Part shown: one piece after another, positions 24,774 to 32,304 of the stretch | Numbering within the stretch: the first letter of the stretch is position 1 | Layout: every line of letters begins with the position of its first letter | DNA from: Paraplanobispora takensis | GTDB taxonomy: Bacteria > Actinomycetota > Actinomycetes > Streptosporangiales > Streptosporangiaceae | DNA length: 64,000 nucleotides | NCBI RefSeq assembly: GCF_016863195.1 | Contig: NZ_BOOK01000020.1 | Coordinates: 124,001 to 188,000, forward strand | Direction of reading: 5' to 3' | Position numbers and translations under genes: made by a program | Notes under the pieces: generated by a model | Databases searched by the model: none | What the model was told of the DNA's origin: nothing | What the model saw: only the letters and a program-made list of their open reading frames with translations

Positions 24774-25448
24774 TCACGCCGCCAGATGGGCGTAGACGAT
24801 GACATTGTCCTCATAGTGCCCCGTCGCGGAGTCGAAGTCCCCGCCGCAGGTGATCAGCCGCAGCTCGGGCGAGTCGGTCGCGCCGTACACCTTCGCGGTG
24901 GGGAAGGCGTCCTTGTCCACCCGTTCCAGGGCGTCCACGGTGAAGGTGGCGACCTTGCCGTCGGCCCGCCCGACCTTGATGGTGTCGCCTCGCTTGAGCC
25001 GGTTCACCCGGGAGAAGACCGCGGGCTCGCCGTAGGCGTCCACGTGCCCCAGGAGCACGGCGGGACCGGCCTCGCCCGGGGTCGGCCGGTGCCGGTACCA
25101 GCCCACCAGCTCGGGGCGCTCCAGCGAGGGGACCTCGATGCTCTGGTCGGCGTTCAGGCCCACCGCCTCGATCGGCGCGCCCTTCACCCCGGCCGCCGGG
25201 ATGTCCAGCCGGACGGGCTTGGAGGCGCGCATGGGCTCGGCGGCGACGGCGAACGACGGCTGCCCGCCCCGGGCGCCGGCCCCGGAGGACGGCGAGGCGT
25301 CCGCGGCCGGGGTGGCGGCGGCCGGGATGACGCCGGAGGCGGACTCACCCGAGAGCGCCGACCCGGTGGCGAGCACGCCGCAGAAGACGGCCAGCGCCGC
25401 TCCCGCGGTGACGGCCATACGGCTCAGGGAAGGGGTGGGGCCGGACAT
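24774..25448 (-). CDS. Class F sortase
   Basis: The 224-residue protein has an N-terminal membrane helix (about residues 10-32), a low-complexity linker and a sortase domain. H135 is in VLLGHVDAYG and C201 is in LRLITCGGDFDSATGHYEDNV, the pattern of actinobacterial class F enzymes. Sortases cleave a C-terminal sorting signal and attach surface proteins to the wall. ATG 25448 precedes the membrane anchor; an upstream extension is repeat-rich and unlikely. The gene for a secreted protein with a C-terminal helix and basic tail lies just upstream on the same strand and may encode its substrate, though that protein lacks LPXTG. Confidence 0.88.
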   Translation of the reverse strand: MSGPTPSLSRMAVTAGAALAVFCGVLATGSALSGESASGVIPAAATPAADASPSSGAGARGGQPSFAVAAEPMRASKPVRLDIPAAGVKGAPIEAVGLNADQSIEVPSLERPELVGWYRHRPTPGEAGPAVLLGHVDAYGEPAVFSRVNRLKRGDTIKVGRADGKVATFTVDALERVDKDAFPTAKVYGATDSPELRLITCGGDFDSATGHYEDNVIVYAHLAA

Positions 25449-25600
25449 GACCGGATTACCTGCCTCGGGTGTGAAGGGAACGCGGAGGTGGGGGGAACCG
25501 GGGGATTCAGGAAACGCGGGGAGCCCGGGAAACCGGGCCCGCGGAGCGCGGGGGCTCGGGGAACGCGGTGAACCGGGGAAACGGGAACCCGGGGAAGCGG

Positions 25601-25648
25601 GGCCCGGAAAGAACAAGGCCCGGAAAGAACAAGGCCCGGAAAGAACAA
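25601..25648. repeat. Three perfect 16-bp tandem repeats
   Basis: GGCCCGGAAAGAACAA occurs at 25601, 25617 and 25633 without a mismatch, and a decayed fourth copy follows. The array lies in the 256-bp gap between the sortase and surface-protein genes. The rest of the gap (25449-25600) is purine-rich sequence with loose GGAACGCGG-type repeats and no gene. Confidence 0.9.
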
Positions 25649-25664
25649 GGGCCGGGAAGAGCGG

Positions 25665-25690
25665 GGGCCGGGCTCGGCGGAGCCCGGCCC
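25665..25690 (-). terminator. GC hairpin after the surface-protein gene
   Basis: GGGCCGGGCT (25665-25674) pairs with AGCCCGGCCC (25681-25690) across a 6-base loop, 14 bases beyond the surface-protein stop. There is no T run, so it may attenuate rather than end transcription into the sortase gene. Confidence 0.55.
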
Positions 25691-25704
25691 CCGGGGGCGG
25701 TGGA

Positions 25705-27171
25705 TCAGCTCTTCCGGCCGCGACCGGCCAGCAGCACGCCGGAGCCGCCGGCGATCAGGGCGCCGCCGAGGGCCAGGCCCCCGAGGCCGGAGCCGGCCTC
25801 ACCGAAACCGGTGGCCTGCGCGGTGGCCACGATGCCGCCGCCGGTCTGCGCGCCGCCCCGGGGGGTGAAGTCGGCGCCGCTGGGGCGGTAGGCCGCCTTG
25901 ACCGTCAGCCGGGCCGCGGCCTTCTGCCCGGTGGGCAGCTTGGCGGTGAACCAGTAGGAGCCCGGCGAGGTGCTGGAGGGGACGTGGAGCCGCCTGGCGC
26001 CCACGCCGTCCCGGCCGATCCTGACCGTGAACGCCTTGCCGGCCGGGTCGAAGATGGTGACCCGGGTGCCCGGCGCCACGTACTTCGTCGAGACGACGGC
26101 GGTGAAGTTCGCACCGGCCACGACCGTGTGCGGGTGCAGGGCGAGGGCCAGCCTGCCCGCCGGGACCGGCTTGGGGGCCTCGACGACGGTCAGTGTGGCG
26201 ACGTCGCCGGGCCCGCCGCGCAGGAAGGCCGCGAGCCGGTAGGAACCGGGGTCGGTGTCGCGGGGCACGACCAGCCGGAACCGGGCGGTGCCCCAGTCGT
26301 CGAGCCTGGCCGCGTGCGTCCTGCCGCCCGGGTCCTTGAGGAAGACCTGGGTTCCCGGCTCCACGTTCTCGGTCGTGACGCCGGCGTAGTAGACCTGGCC
26401 CTGCCGGACCGCGCGCGGCTCCACCTGCAGGTCCAGGCGGCGGACCGGCTTGACGACGGGCCGCTCCTTGATGATCAGCTGGGCGGAGGCGGTGCCGACG
26501 ACCTTGCCGCGCAGGAGGATCTCGACCTGGACCGGGTAGCGGCCGGGCTTGAGCCGCTCGGCGGTGACGGCGGTGCCCGTGGCGCGGCCGTGGTGCAGGC
26601 CGACGGTCTGCACGGCGGGCAGGGCGGGGGAGCTGAGGCGGGCCCGGTCGGCGCGGTGCTCGCGGGCGGTGATCTCGTAGGAGATCTTCTCGCCGGCGTA
26701 GACGGCCTCCGGGCTCACGCTGAGCGAGCCGCCGTGACGCGGCTCCTGCGGCTCCTCGGAGTCGGTCGGCGCGGGCTTGGGCTCGGCCGGGGGCGTGCTC
26801 TCGGGGCGGGGCTTGTCCTCGGGCCGCGGCTTGCTCTCCGGCTTGGGTTCGGGCTGCGGCTTGTCCTCGGGCCGCGGCTTGCTCTCCGGCCTGGGCTTGT
26901 CCTCGTGCGTGCTCTCGGGCCGGGGCCCGGCCTCGGGCTTGGTCTCAGGCCGGGGCTTCACCGGCGCCTCGGGTCCGGTCCGCCCGGCCTCGGGCGCGGA
27001 GTCCTGGGCGGTGCCGGGGGCCTTGTCGAAGGTGGCCCCGTCCTGCGTCCCGGTCGTACTGGCGGCGGGACCGGCGGGGGCGCCGTCGGTGTCGTCGGCG
27101 AGCGCCGGAGAAGCGGTCAGTACGGCGAGGCCGAGGGCACCGGCGGCTGCCAGGGACTTGGTGAAACGCAT
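25705..27171 (-). CDS. Secreted surface protein with Pro/Glu/Lys-rich stalk and C-terminal anchor, probable sortase partner
   Basis: The 488-residue protein has a signal peptide (residues 1-27, ending ALA) and an acidic linker. A stalk of repeated KPRPE/KPQPE units covers about residues 75-125, and three immunoglobulin-like beta domains follow. The C-terminus has a glycine-rich helix (LGGLALGGALIAGGSGVLLA) and the basic tail GRGRKS. That ending resembles a sorting signal without a visible LPXTG motif. ATG 27171 has the ribosome site GGGGAGA and starts the signal peptide. The class F sortase gene follows on the same strand. The function of the beta domains is unknown. Confidence 0.8.
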   Translation of the reverse strand: MRFTKSLAAAGALGLAVLTASPALADDTDGAPAGPAASTTGTQDGATFDKAPGTAQDSAPEAGRTGPEAPVKPRPETKPEAGPRPESTHEDKPRPESKPRPEDKPQPEPKPESKPRPEDKPRPESTPPAEPKPAPTDSEEPQEPRHGGSLSVSPEAVYAGEKISYEITAREHRADRARLSSPALPAVQTVGLHHGRATGTAVTAERLKPGRYPVQVEILLRGKVVGTASAQLIIKERPVVKPVRRLDLQVEPRAVRQGQVYYAGVTTENVEPGTQVFLKDPGGRTHAARLDDWGTARFRLVVPRDTDPGSYRLAAFLRGGPGDVATLTVVEAPKPVPAGRLALALHPHTVVAGANFTAVVSTKYVAPGTRVTIFDPAGKAFTVRIGRDGVGARRLHVPSSTSPGSYWFTAKLPTGQKAAARLTVKAAYRPSGADFTPRGGAQTGGGIVATAQATGFGEAGSGLGGLALGGALIAGGSGVLLAGRGRKS

Positions 27172-27389
27172 GATCTCCCCATCGGGGGCGGCGCCCGGGC
27201 AAGGTGAGCCCGGCTCGGAAACGCCGTCCCGCGTTCCGTCATACTCCCTTAGCAAAAACCTTATTTGCGACATACGGCCACTTTTAGGGCGAAACTTGAC
27301 TTTCTTCTTACTTTTCGTGTGCTACCGGTGGCCCGGAAATCACTCTGCGTGACGTAAAGGTAAAGGCCGGATATAGGGATACGGCTAAA

Positions 27390-27403
27390 ATCAAGCGCTT
27401 GCT
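27390..27403 (+). promoter_or_regulatory. KstR2-like palindrome upstream of the fadD/ltp gene group
   Basis: ATCAAGCGCTTGCT fits the remembered KstR2 consensus AnCAAGnnCTTGnT at every fixed position and contains the same CAAGCGCTTG core as the site before the EchA19-like gene. It lies 148 bases before ATG 27551. The rest of 27172-27550 is an AT-richer stretch (27270-27340) that probably holds the surface-protein promoter; no gene is seen. Confidence 0.55.
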
Positions 27404-27440
27404 CGGTGAGCGGCGAGCGGGTTACTCTGCCCGTGCGTAT

Positions 27441-27454
27441 GAGAACCGATTCTC
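27441..27454 (+). promoter_or_regulatory. Second palindrome upstream of fadD, possibly KstR- or Fur-like
   Basis: GAGAA-CCGA-TTCTC is a perfect 5-bp inverted repeat with 4-base spacing. AGAACCGATTCT differs by one base from an AGAACnnGTTCT arrangement, and a Fur or Zur relationship is also possible. Confidence 0.35.
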
Positions 27455-27550
27455 GTTCGCCACCGCCCGCGCTGCCAGAGCCCTGTCGCGATCTCGGGGG
27501 ATCTCCCTCGCTCCGGCGGTCCGGGGCCTTTCGAGTCGAAGGGATTTCGG

Positions 27551-29101
27551 ATGGGGACGCTCGGCTTCTGGAGACTGGCGCAGGCGGATCCGGACTGGAT
27601 CGCCGCGGTGGATCCGGACGGCACCGAACACCGCGCGGGCGACCTGCTGGCCAGGGCCAACCGCATCGTGCACGGCCTGCGCGGACTCGGTCTCGAACCC
27701 GGTGACGGCATCTGCGGCCTGGTCCCCAACGGCGCCGACGGCCTGGCGCTCTATCTGGCCGCGCTGCAGGCCGGGTGGTACTACACGCCGATCAACTGGC
27801 ACCTCACCGGCCCCGAGATCGCCTACATCGTCGACGACAGCGAGGCGAAGGCCTTCTTCGTCCACGAGCGCCACGCGGAGGAGGGCATGCGCGGCGCGGC
27901 GGAGTCCGGCATATCCGCCGACCGCGTCTTCGCCTTCGGCCGGGTGGAGGGCGCCCGGCCGGTGGCGGAGCTGACCGACGGGCAGCCGGACGACGCCCCC
28001 GCCGGCCGTACGGCGGGCGCCACCATGCACTACACCTCCGGCACCACGGGCCGGCCCAAGGGCGTGCGCCGCCCGCTCAACGGCCTGGACCCCGACGACG
28101 CGGCCGAGCTGATGACGTTCCTGCTGGCGATGTTCGGGATCACCCCCGGCAAGGAGAACGCGCACCTGGTCACCTCGCCCAGCTACCACACCGCCGTCAC
28201 CCAGTTCGGCGGTACGGCGCTGCACATGGGCCACACGCTCGTCTACATGGACAAGTGGGACGCCGAGGAGCTGCTCCGGCTCTGCGAGCGCTACCGGGTC
28301 ACCAACTCCCACATGGTCCCCACCCACTTCAAGCGCCTGCTCGCGCTCCCGGAGGAGGTCAGGAACAGGTACGACCTGTCCTCGCTCAAGTGGATGATCC
28401 ACGCCGCCGCCCCCTGCCCGGTCCCGGTCAAGTGGGCGATGCTCCAATGGTGGGGCGACTGCGTCTACGAGTACTACGCGGCGACCGAGGGCGGCGGCAC
28501 CATCGCCACCCCCGAGGCCTGGAAGAAGCACCCCGGCACCGTGGGGACCGCCTGGCCGATCAGTGAGCTGCTCATCGTGGACGACGACCTGGAACCGGTC
28601 CCGACCGGCACCCCGGGCACGATCTACATGAAGATGGCCGGCGTCAGCTTCGAGTACAAGGGCGACAGGGCCAAGACCGAGGCCAACCGGCTCAAGGACC
28701 ACTTCACCGTCGGCGACATCGGCTACCTGGACGAAGAGGGCTTCCTGTACCTCTGCGACCGCAAGGCCGACATGATCATCTCGGGTGGCGCCAACATCTA
28801 CCCGGCCGAGATCGAGAACGAGCTGATGGTCCATCCGAAGGTCGGCGACGTGGCCGTGTTCGGCATCCCGGACGAGGAGTGGGGCGAGCAGATCAAGGCC
28901 GTGATCGAGCCCGCGCCCGGGGTGCCCCCCTCGCCCGAGCTGGCCGCGGAGATCCTCGACTCGCTCAAGGGCCGCCTGTCGAAGATGAAGTGGCCCAAGT
29001 CCATCGACTTCATCGAGGAGATGCCGCGCGAGCCCAACGGCAAGCTCCTCAAACGCAAACTGCGCGCGCCGTACTGGGAGGGGCATGACCGTGCCATCTG
29101 A
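27551..29101 (+). CDS. Acyl-CoA synthetase (FadD family)
   Basis: The 516-residue adenylate-forming enzyme has the P-loop YTSGTTGRPKG at about residues 161-171. YYAATEGGGT is the A5 motif, GDIGYLDEEGFLYLCDRKADMI the hinge, and the C-terminal lysine lies in PNGKLLKR. It activates a carboxylic acid to acyl-AMP and then acyl-CoA. The substrate is not fixed, but it heads a run with a DUF35 protein, two lipid-transfer-type thiolases and a FadD19-like enzyme, so a steroid or branched fatty acid is likely. The ATG follows AAGGG at 8 bases. Two palindromic sites lie upstream. Confidence 0.9.
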   Translation: MGTLGFWRLAQADPDWIAAVDPDGTEHRAGDLLARANRIVHGLRGLGLEPGDGICGLVPNGADGLALYLAALQAGWYYTPINWHLTGPEIAYIVDDSEAKAFFVHERHAEEGMRGAAESGISADRVFAFGRVEGARPVAELTDGQPDDAPAGRTAGATMHYTSGTTGRPKGVRRPLNGLDPDDAAELMTFLLAMFGITPGKENAHLVTSPSYHTAVTQFGGTALHMGHTLVYMDKWDAEELLRLCERYRVTNSHMVPTHFKRLLALPEEVRNRYDLSSLKWMIHAAAPCPVPVKWAMLQWWGDCVYEYYAATEGGGTIATPEAWKKHPGTVGTAWPISELLIVDDDLEPVPTGTPGTIYMKMAGVSFEYKGDRAKTEANRLKDHFTVGDIGYLDEEGFLYLCDRKADMIISGGANIYPAEIENELMVHPKVGDVAVFGIPDEEWGEQIKAVIEPAPGVPPSPELAAEILDSLKGRLSKMKWPKSIDFIEEMPREPNGKLLKRKLRAPYWEGHDRAI

Positions 29102-30014
29102 CGCGACCACGTCACCGGGATCGCCCGAGGACCTGGTCGCCGACCACGTCCTGGAGTTCCCCGGCGGGTACACCCGCACCACCGGGCCGGTGATCGGGCG
29201 CTTCCTCACCGAGCTGCGGGACGGGCGGATCGTCGGGGTCCGCACGGCCGACGGCAGGACGCTGGTCCCCCCGCTGGAGTACGACCCGCAGACCGGCGAG
29301 GCGGTCACCGGCGAGTTCACCGAGGTCGGCCCGGCCGGGACCGTCGAGAGCTGGTCGTGGGTGGGCGAGCCCCGCGCCGGCCACCCGCTGGACCGGCCCT
29401 TCGCCTGGGCGCTGATCCGGCTGGACGGCGCCGACACCTCGCTGGTGCACGCGGTGGACCCCGGCGACGCCCGGGCCATGCGCCGGGGGCTGCGGGTCCG
29501 CCCCCGCTGGAAGAGCTCCCGCTCCGGGCACATCACCGACATCGAGAGCTTCGTCCCCGAGGTCACGAAGATCGTCTCTCCGGTCCGGATGGAGTATCGC
29601 GTCCGGCCGGGCAGGGCGCTGGCCCGCTTCCTGGAGGGCGTCGCGCGGGGCGTCTTCCTCGGCTGCCGGTGCGGCTCCTGCCACAAGGTCTACGTGCCCT
29701 ACCGGTTGTCGTGCCCCGAGTGCGGCGTCGCGATCAGCGAGGAGGTCGAGCTGCCGGACACCGGCACGATCACCACCTTCGCGATCAACAACCTCCCTGA
29801 CCCGCGCGCCCCCCAGGTGCCGTTCGTCTCGGCCTACATCCTGCTCGACGGCTCGGACATCCCGATGATCGCCCTGGTCGGCGACGTCCCGGCGCACGAG
29901 GTGCGGCAGGGCATGCGGGTGCGGGCCGTCTGGGTGCCGGAGGAGGAGCGGACGGCGTCCATGTCCAACATCAAGTGGTTCGCCCCCACCGGCGAGCCGG
30001 ACGCGGAGCTGTAG
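29085..30014 (+). CDS. Tandem DUF35/OB-fold acyl-CoA-associated protein (Rv3521-like)
   Basis: The 309-residue protein holds two OB-fold DUF35 domains. The second carries a rubredoxin-like zinc ribbon, CRCGSCHKVYVPYRLSCPEC (C-X-C-X2-C and C-X2-C), near residues 195-220. DUF35 proteins partner with thiolase-like lipid-transfer proteins or MaoC hydratases and form part of the active complex in steroid side-chain removal. It overlaps the upstream fadD by 17 bases and is followed immediately by the Ltp3-like gene. Mycobacteria have the same three kinds of gene at Rv3521-Rv3523. Confidence 0.88.
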   Translation: MTVPSDATTSPGSPEDLVADHVLEFPGGYTRTTGPVIGRFLTELRDGRIVGVRTADGRTLVPPLEYDPQTGEAVTGEFTEVGPAGTVESWSWVGEPRAGHPLDRPFAWALIRLDGADTSLVHAVDPGDARAMRRGLRVRPRWKSSRSGHITDIESFVPEVTKIVSPVRMEYRVRPGRALARFLEGVARGVFLGCRCGSCHKVYVPYRLSCPECGVAISEEVELPDTGTITTFAINNLPDPRAPQVPFVSAYILLDGSDIPMIALVGDVPAHEVRQGMRVRAVWVPEEERTASMSNIKWFAPTGEPDAEL

Positions 30015-31034
30015 ATGCGGGAGATAGCGGTCATCGCGTTCGCCCAGACGAAGCACAGCGCGACCGACGAGGGACTCACCGAGCCGGAGCTGATCCTTCC
30101 TGTGCTGGACGAGGTCAGGGAGCGGTCGGGCCTGCGCACGTTCGGCTTCACCTGCTCGGGGAGCTGCGACTACCTGGCCGGGGCGCCGTTCTCGTTCGTC
30201 TCCGCGCTCGACGCGCTCGGCGCCTGGCCGCCGATCTCCGAGAGCCACGTGGAGATGGACGCGGCCTGGGCGCTGTACGAGGCGTGGGTGCGGCTCCAGC
30301 ACGGCGACGTCGACTCGGCGCTGGTCTACGGCTTCGGCAAGTCGTCCCAGGGGGACCTGCGGGAGATCATGACCCTCCAGCTGGACCCCTACTATCTGGC
30401 CCCGCTCGGCCTGGACCAGGTGTCCTTCGCCGCGCTCCAGGCCACGGCGAGCGGGGCGGAGCGCGCCGAGCTGGATGAGATCGTACGGCGCAGCCGCGCC
30501 GCCGGGCGGGACAACCCCTACGCCCTCGACCTGCCCGATCCCGAGGGGGACGCCTTCGAGGTCGAGCCGCTGAGGCCGTACGACATCGCCCCCGTCACCG
30601 ACGGCGCCGCCGCGGTGGTGCTGGCCGCCGGGGACCTGGCCAGGGAGCTGTGCGAGCGTCCCGCCTGGATCAGGGGCATCGCCCATCGCATAGATCCCCA
30701 TTACCTGGGCATGAGAGATCTGGCCCGGTCGGCCTCCGCCGCCGAAGCCGCACGTGCGGCGGGGGTCGGCAAGGGTCACGTCGACGTGGCCGAGCTCCAC
30801 GTCCAGTTCAGCCACGAGGAACCCATCCTGCGCCGGGCGCTGGAGCTGCCCGACTCCACCGTGGTCAACCCCAGCGGCGGCCCGCTGGCCGCCAACCCCG
30901 TCATGGCCACCGGCCTCATCCGGATCGGCGAGGCGGCCCGGCGGATCACGGACGGCACCGCGGGCCGTACGGTCGCCCACGCCACCGGCGGCCCCTGCCT
31001 GCAGCACAACCTCGTCACCGTGATGGAGGGCTGA
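30015..31034 (+). CDS. ltp3: Thiolase-like lipid-transfer protein, Ltp3-like
   Basis: The 339-residue thiolase-fold protein has FTCSGSCDYLAG, where a cysteine occupies the usual nucleophile region. It also has VNPSGGPLAANPVMATGLIRIGEAA and a C-terminal GGPCLQHN. SCP2-type thiolases of this branch act in retro-aldol or thiolytic steps on steroid side chains, usually as a complex with a DUF35 protein. It starts directly after the DUF35 stop. A 97-base insert separates it from the Ltp4-like gene. The name is by similarity to Rv3523 and context, not by a search. Confidence 0.8.
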   Translation: MREIAVIAFAQTKHSATDEGLTEPELILPVLDEVRERSGLRTFGFTCSGSCDYLAGAPFSFVSALDALGAWPPISESHVEMDAAWALYEAWVRLQHGDVDSALVYGFGKSSQGDLREIMTLQLDPYYLAPLGLDQVSFAALQATASGAERAELDEIVRRSRAAGRDNPYALDLPDPEGDAFEVEPLRPYDIAPVTDGAAAVVLAAGDLARELCERPAWIRGIAHRIDPHYLGMRDLARSASAAEAARAAGVGKGHVDVAELHVQFSHEEPILRRALELPDSTVVNPSGGPLAANPVMATGLIRIGEAARRITDGTAGRTVAHATGGPCLQHNLVTVMEG

Positions 31035-31131
31035 GCCATGGGTGACCCGGAGCGAGCCCGATCGAGTGAGCGCAGCGGTCTGCGCGGCGAAGCAAGCAGC
31101 CCGCGGAGCGAACGAGGAGTGGTGAGCGACC
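31035..31131 (+). repeat. Mini-ORF spacer element between the ltp3- and ltp4-like genes
   Basis: The spacer starts GCCATGGGTGACC and ends at ACCATGGGTAACC, so the start region of the next gene appears duplicated at both ends. Between lie several GAGCGA/GCGAAGC-type short motifs, and a 34-codon frame from ATG 31038 reads Arg/Ser/Glu-rich. This has the look of the interspersed elements seen between actinobacterial genes. Confidence 0.5.
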
Positions 31132-32280
31132 ATGGGTAACCGTTGCGCGGTCATCGGGGTCGGCCAGACCTACTACACGACCAAGCGCAGGGACGTCTCC
31201 ATCGCCGGGCTGGTCCGCGAGGCCGCCGTCAGGGCACTGGAGGACGCCGGGCTGACCTGGAAGGACATCGACGCCGTCGTCGTCGGCAAGGCCCCCGACC
31301 TGTTCGAGGGCGTGATGATGCCGGAGGCCTACCTGGCCGACGCGCTCGGCGCGGCGGGCAAGCCGATGATGCGGGTGCACACCGCCGGCTCGGTCGGCGG
31401 GTCCACCGCGCTGGTCGGCGCCTCGCTGATCCAGGGCGGCGTGCACGACCGGGTGCTGGTGGTCGCCTTCGAGAAGCAGTCGGAGTCCAACGCCACCTGG
31501 GCCCTGTCCACGCACCTGCCCTTCAGCGCCTCGCTGGTGGTCGGCGCGGGCGGCTACTTCGCCCCGCACATCCGCGAGTACATGCGCCGGTCGGGGGCGC
31601 CCGACCACATCGGCACGCTGGTCGCCGTCAAGGACCGGCAGAACGCGCTGAAGAACCCCTACGCCCACCTGAAGATCCCGCAGATCAGCCGGGAGATGGT
31701 CGAGTCGACGCCGATGCTCTGGGAGCCGATCCGCTACCTGGAGACCTGCCCGTCGAGCGACGGCGCCTGCGCGATGGTGCTGTCGTCGGAGAAGGCGGTC
31801 ACCGGCACTCCGGCCTGGGTGCTCGGTACGGCGATGCGCTCCGAACCGATCTTCCGGGCCGGGCGCGACACGGTGAACCCGCAAGGCGGCAAGGACTGCG
31901 CCGCCGACGTCTACCGGCAGGCCGGGATCGCCGATCCGCGCCGGGACATCGACGTGGCCGAGGTGTACGTGCCCTTCTCCTGGTACGAGCCGATGTGGCT
32001 GGAGAACCTCGGCTTCGCCGCCGAGGGGGAGGGCTGGAAGCTCACCGAGGGCGGGGCCACCGCCTTGGACGGCGACATCCCGTGGAACGCCTCCGGCGGC
32101 GTGCTCTCCAGCAACCCGATCGGCGCGTCCGGGCTGATCCGGTTCGCCGAGGCGGCGCTCCAGGTCCGCGGGATGGCGGGGGAGCACCAGGTGGACGGGG
32201 CCCGCCGGGCCCTGGGGCACGCCTACGGGGGAGGCGCGCAGTTCTTCGCGATGTGGATGGTCGGCAGCGACAAACCATAG
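31132..32280 (+). CDS. ltp4: Thiolase-like lipid-transfer protein, Ltp4-like
   Basis: The 382-residue thiolase-fold protein has RVHTAGSVGGSTALVGASL at the nucleophile loop, where Ala/Gly/Ser stand in place of the usual cysteine. The C-terminal ASGGVLSSNPIGASGLIRFAEAAL and HAYGGGAQFFAMW blocks are intact. It resembles mycobacterial Ltp4 (Rv3522), which functions with a DUF35 partner in steroid side-chain degradation. Lack of the canonical cysteine suggests aldol-lyase or structural chemistry rather than ordinary thiolysis. GTGAGCGACC before the ATG is a weak ribosome site. The FadD19-like gene follows after 24 bases. Confidence 0.82.
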   Translation: MGNRCAVIGVGQTYYTTKRRDVSIAGLVREAAVRALEDAGLTWKDIDAVVVGKAPDLFEGVMMPEAYLADALGAAGKPMMRVHTAGSVGGSTALVGASLIQGGVHDRVLVVAFEKQSESNATWALSTHLPFSASLVVGAGGYFAPHIREYMRRSGAPDHIGTLVAVKDRQNALKNPYAHLKIPQISREMVESTPMLWEPIRYLETCPSSDGACAMVLSSEKAVTGTPAWVLGTAMRSEPIFRAGRDTVNPQGGKDCAADVYRQAGIADPRRDIDVAEVYVPFSWYEPMWLENLGFAAEGEGWKLTEGGATALDGDIPWNASGGVLSSNPIGASGLIRFAEAALQVRGMAGEHQVDGARRALGHAYGGGAQFFAMWMVGSDKP

Positions 32281-32304
32281 GTTCCGAGGACGGGAGTCCC
32301 CCCG

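Noticed and set aside
25449-25616. N-terminal extension of the sortase
   Set aside because: The extension is Pro/Ser/Arg-rich from repeat DNA and precedes the true membrane anchor; ATG 25448 gives a normal class F layout.
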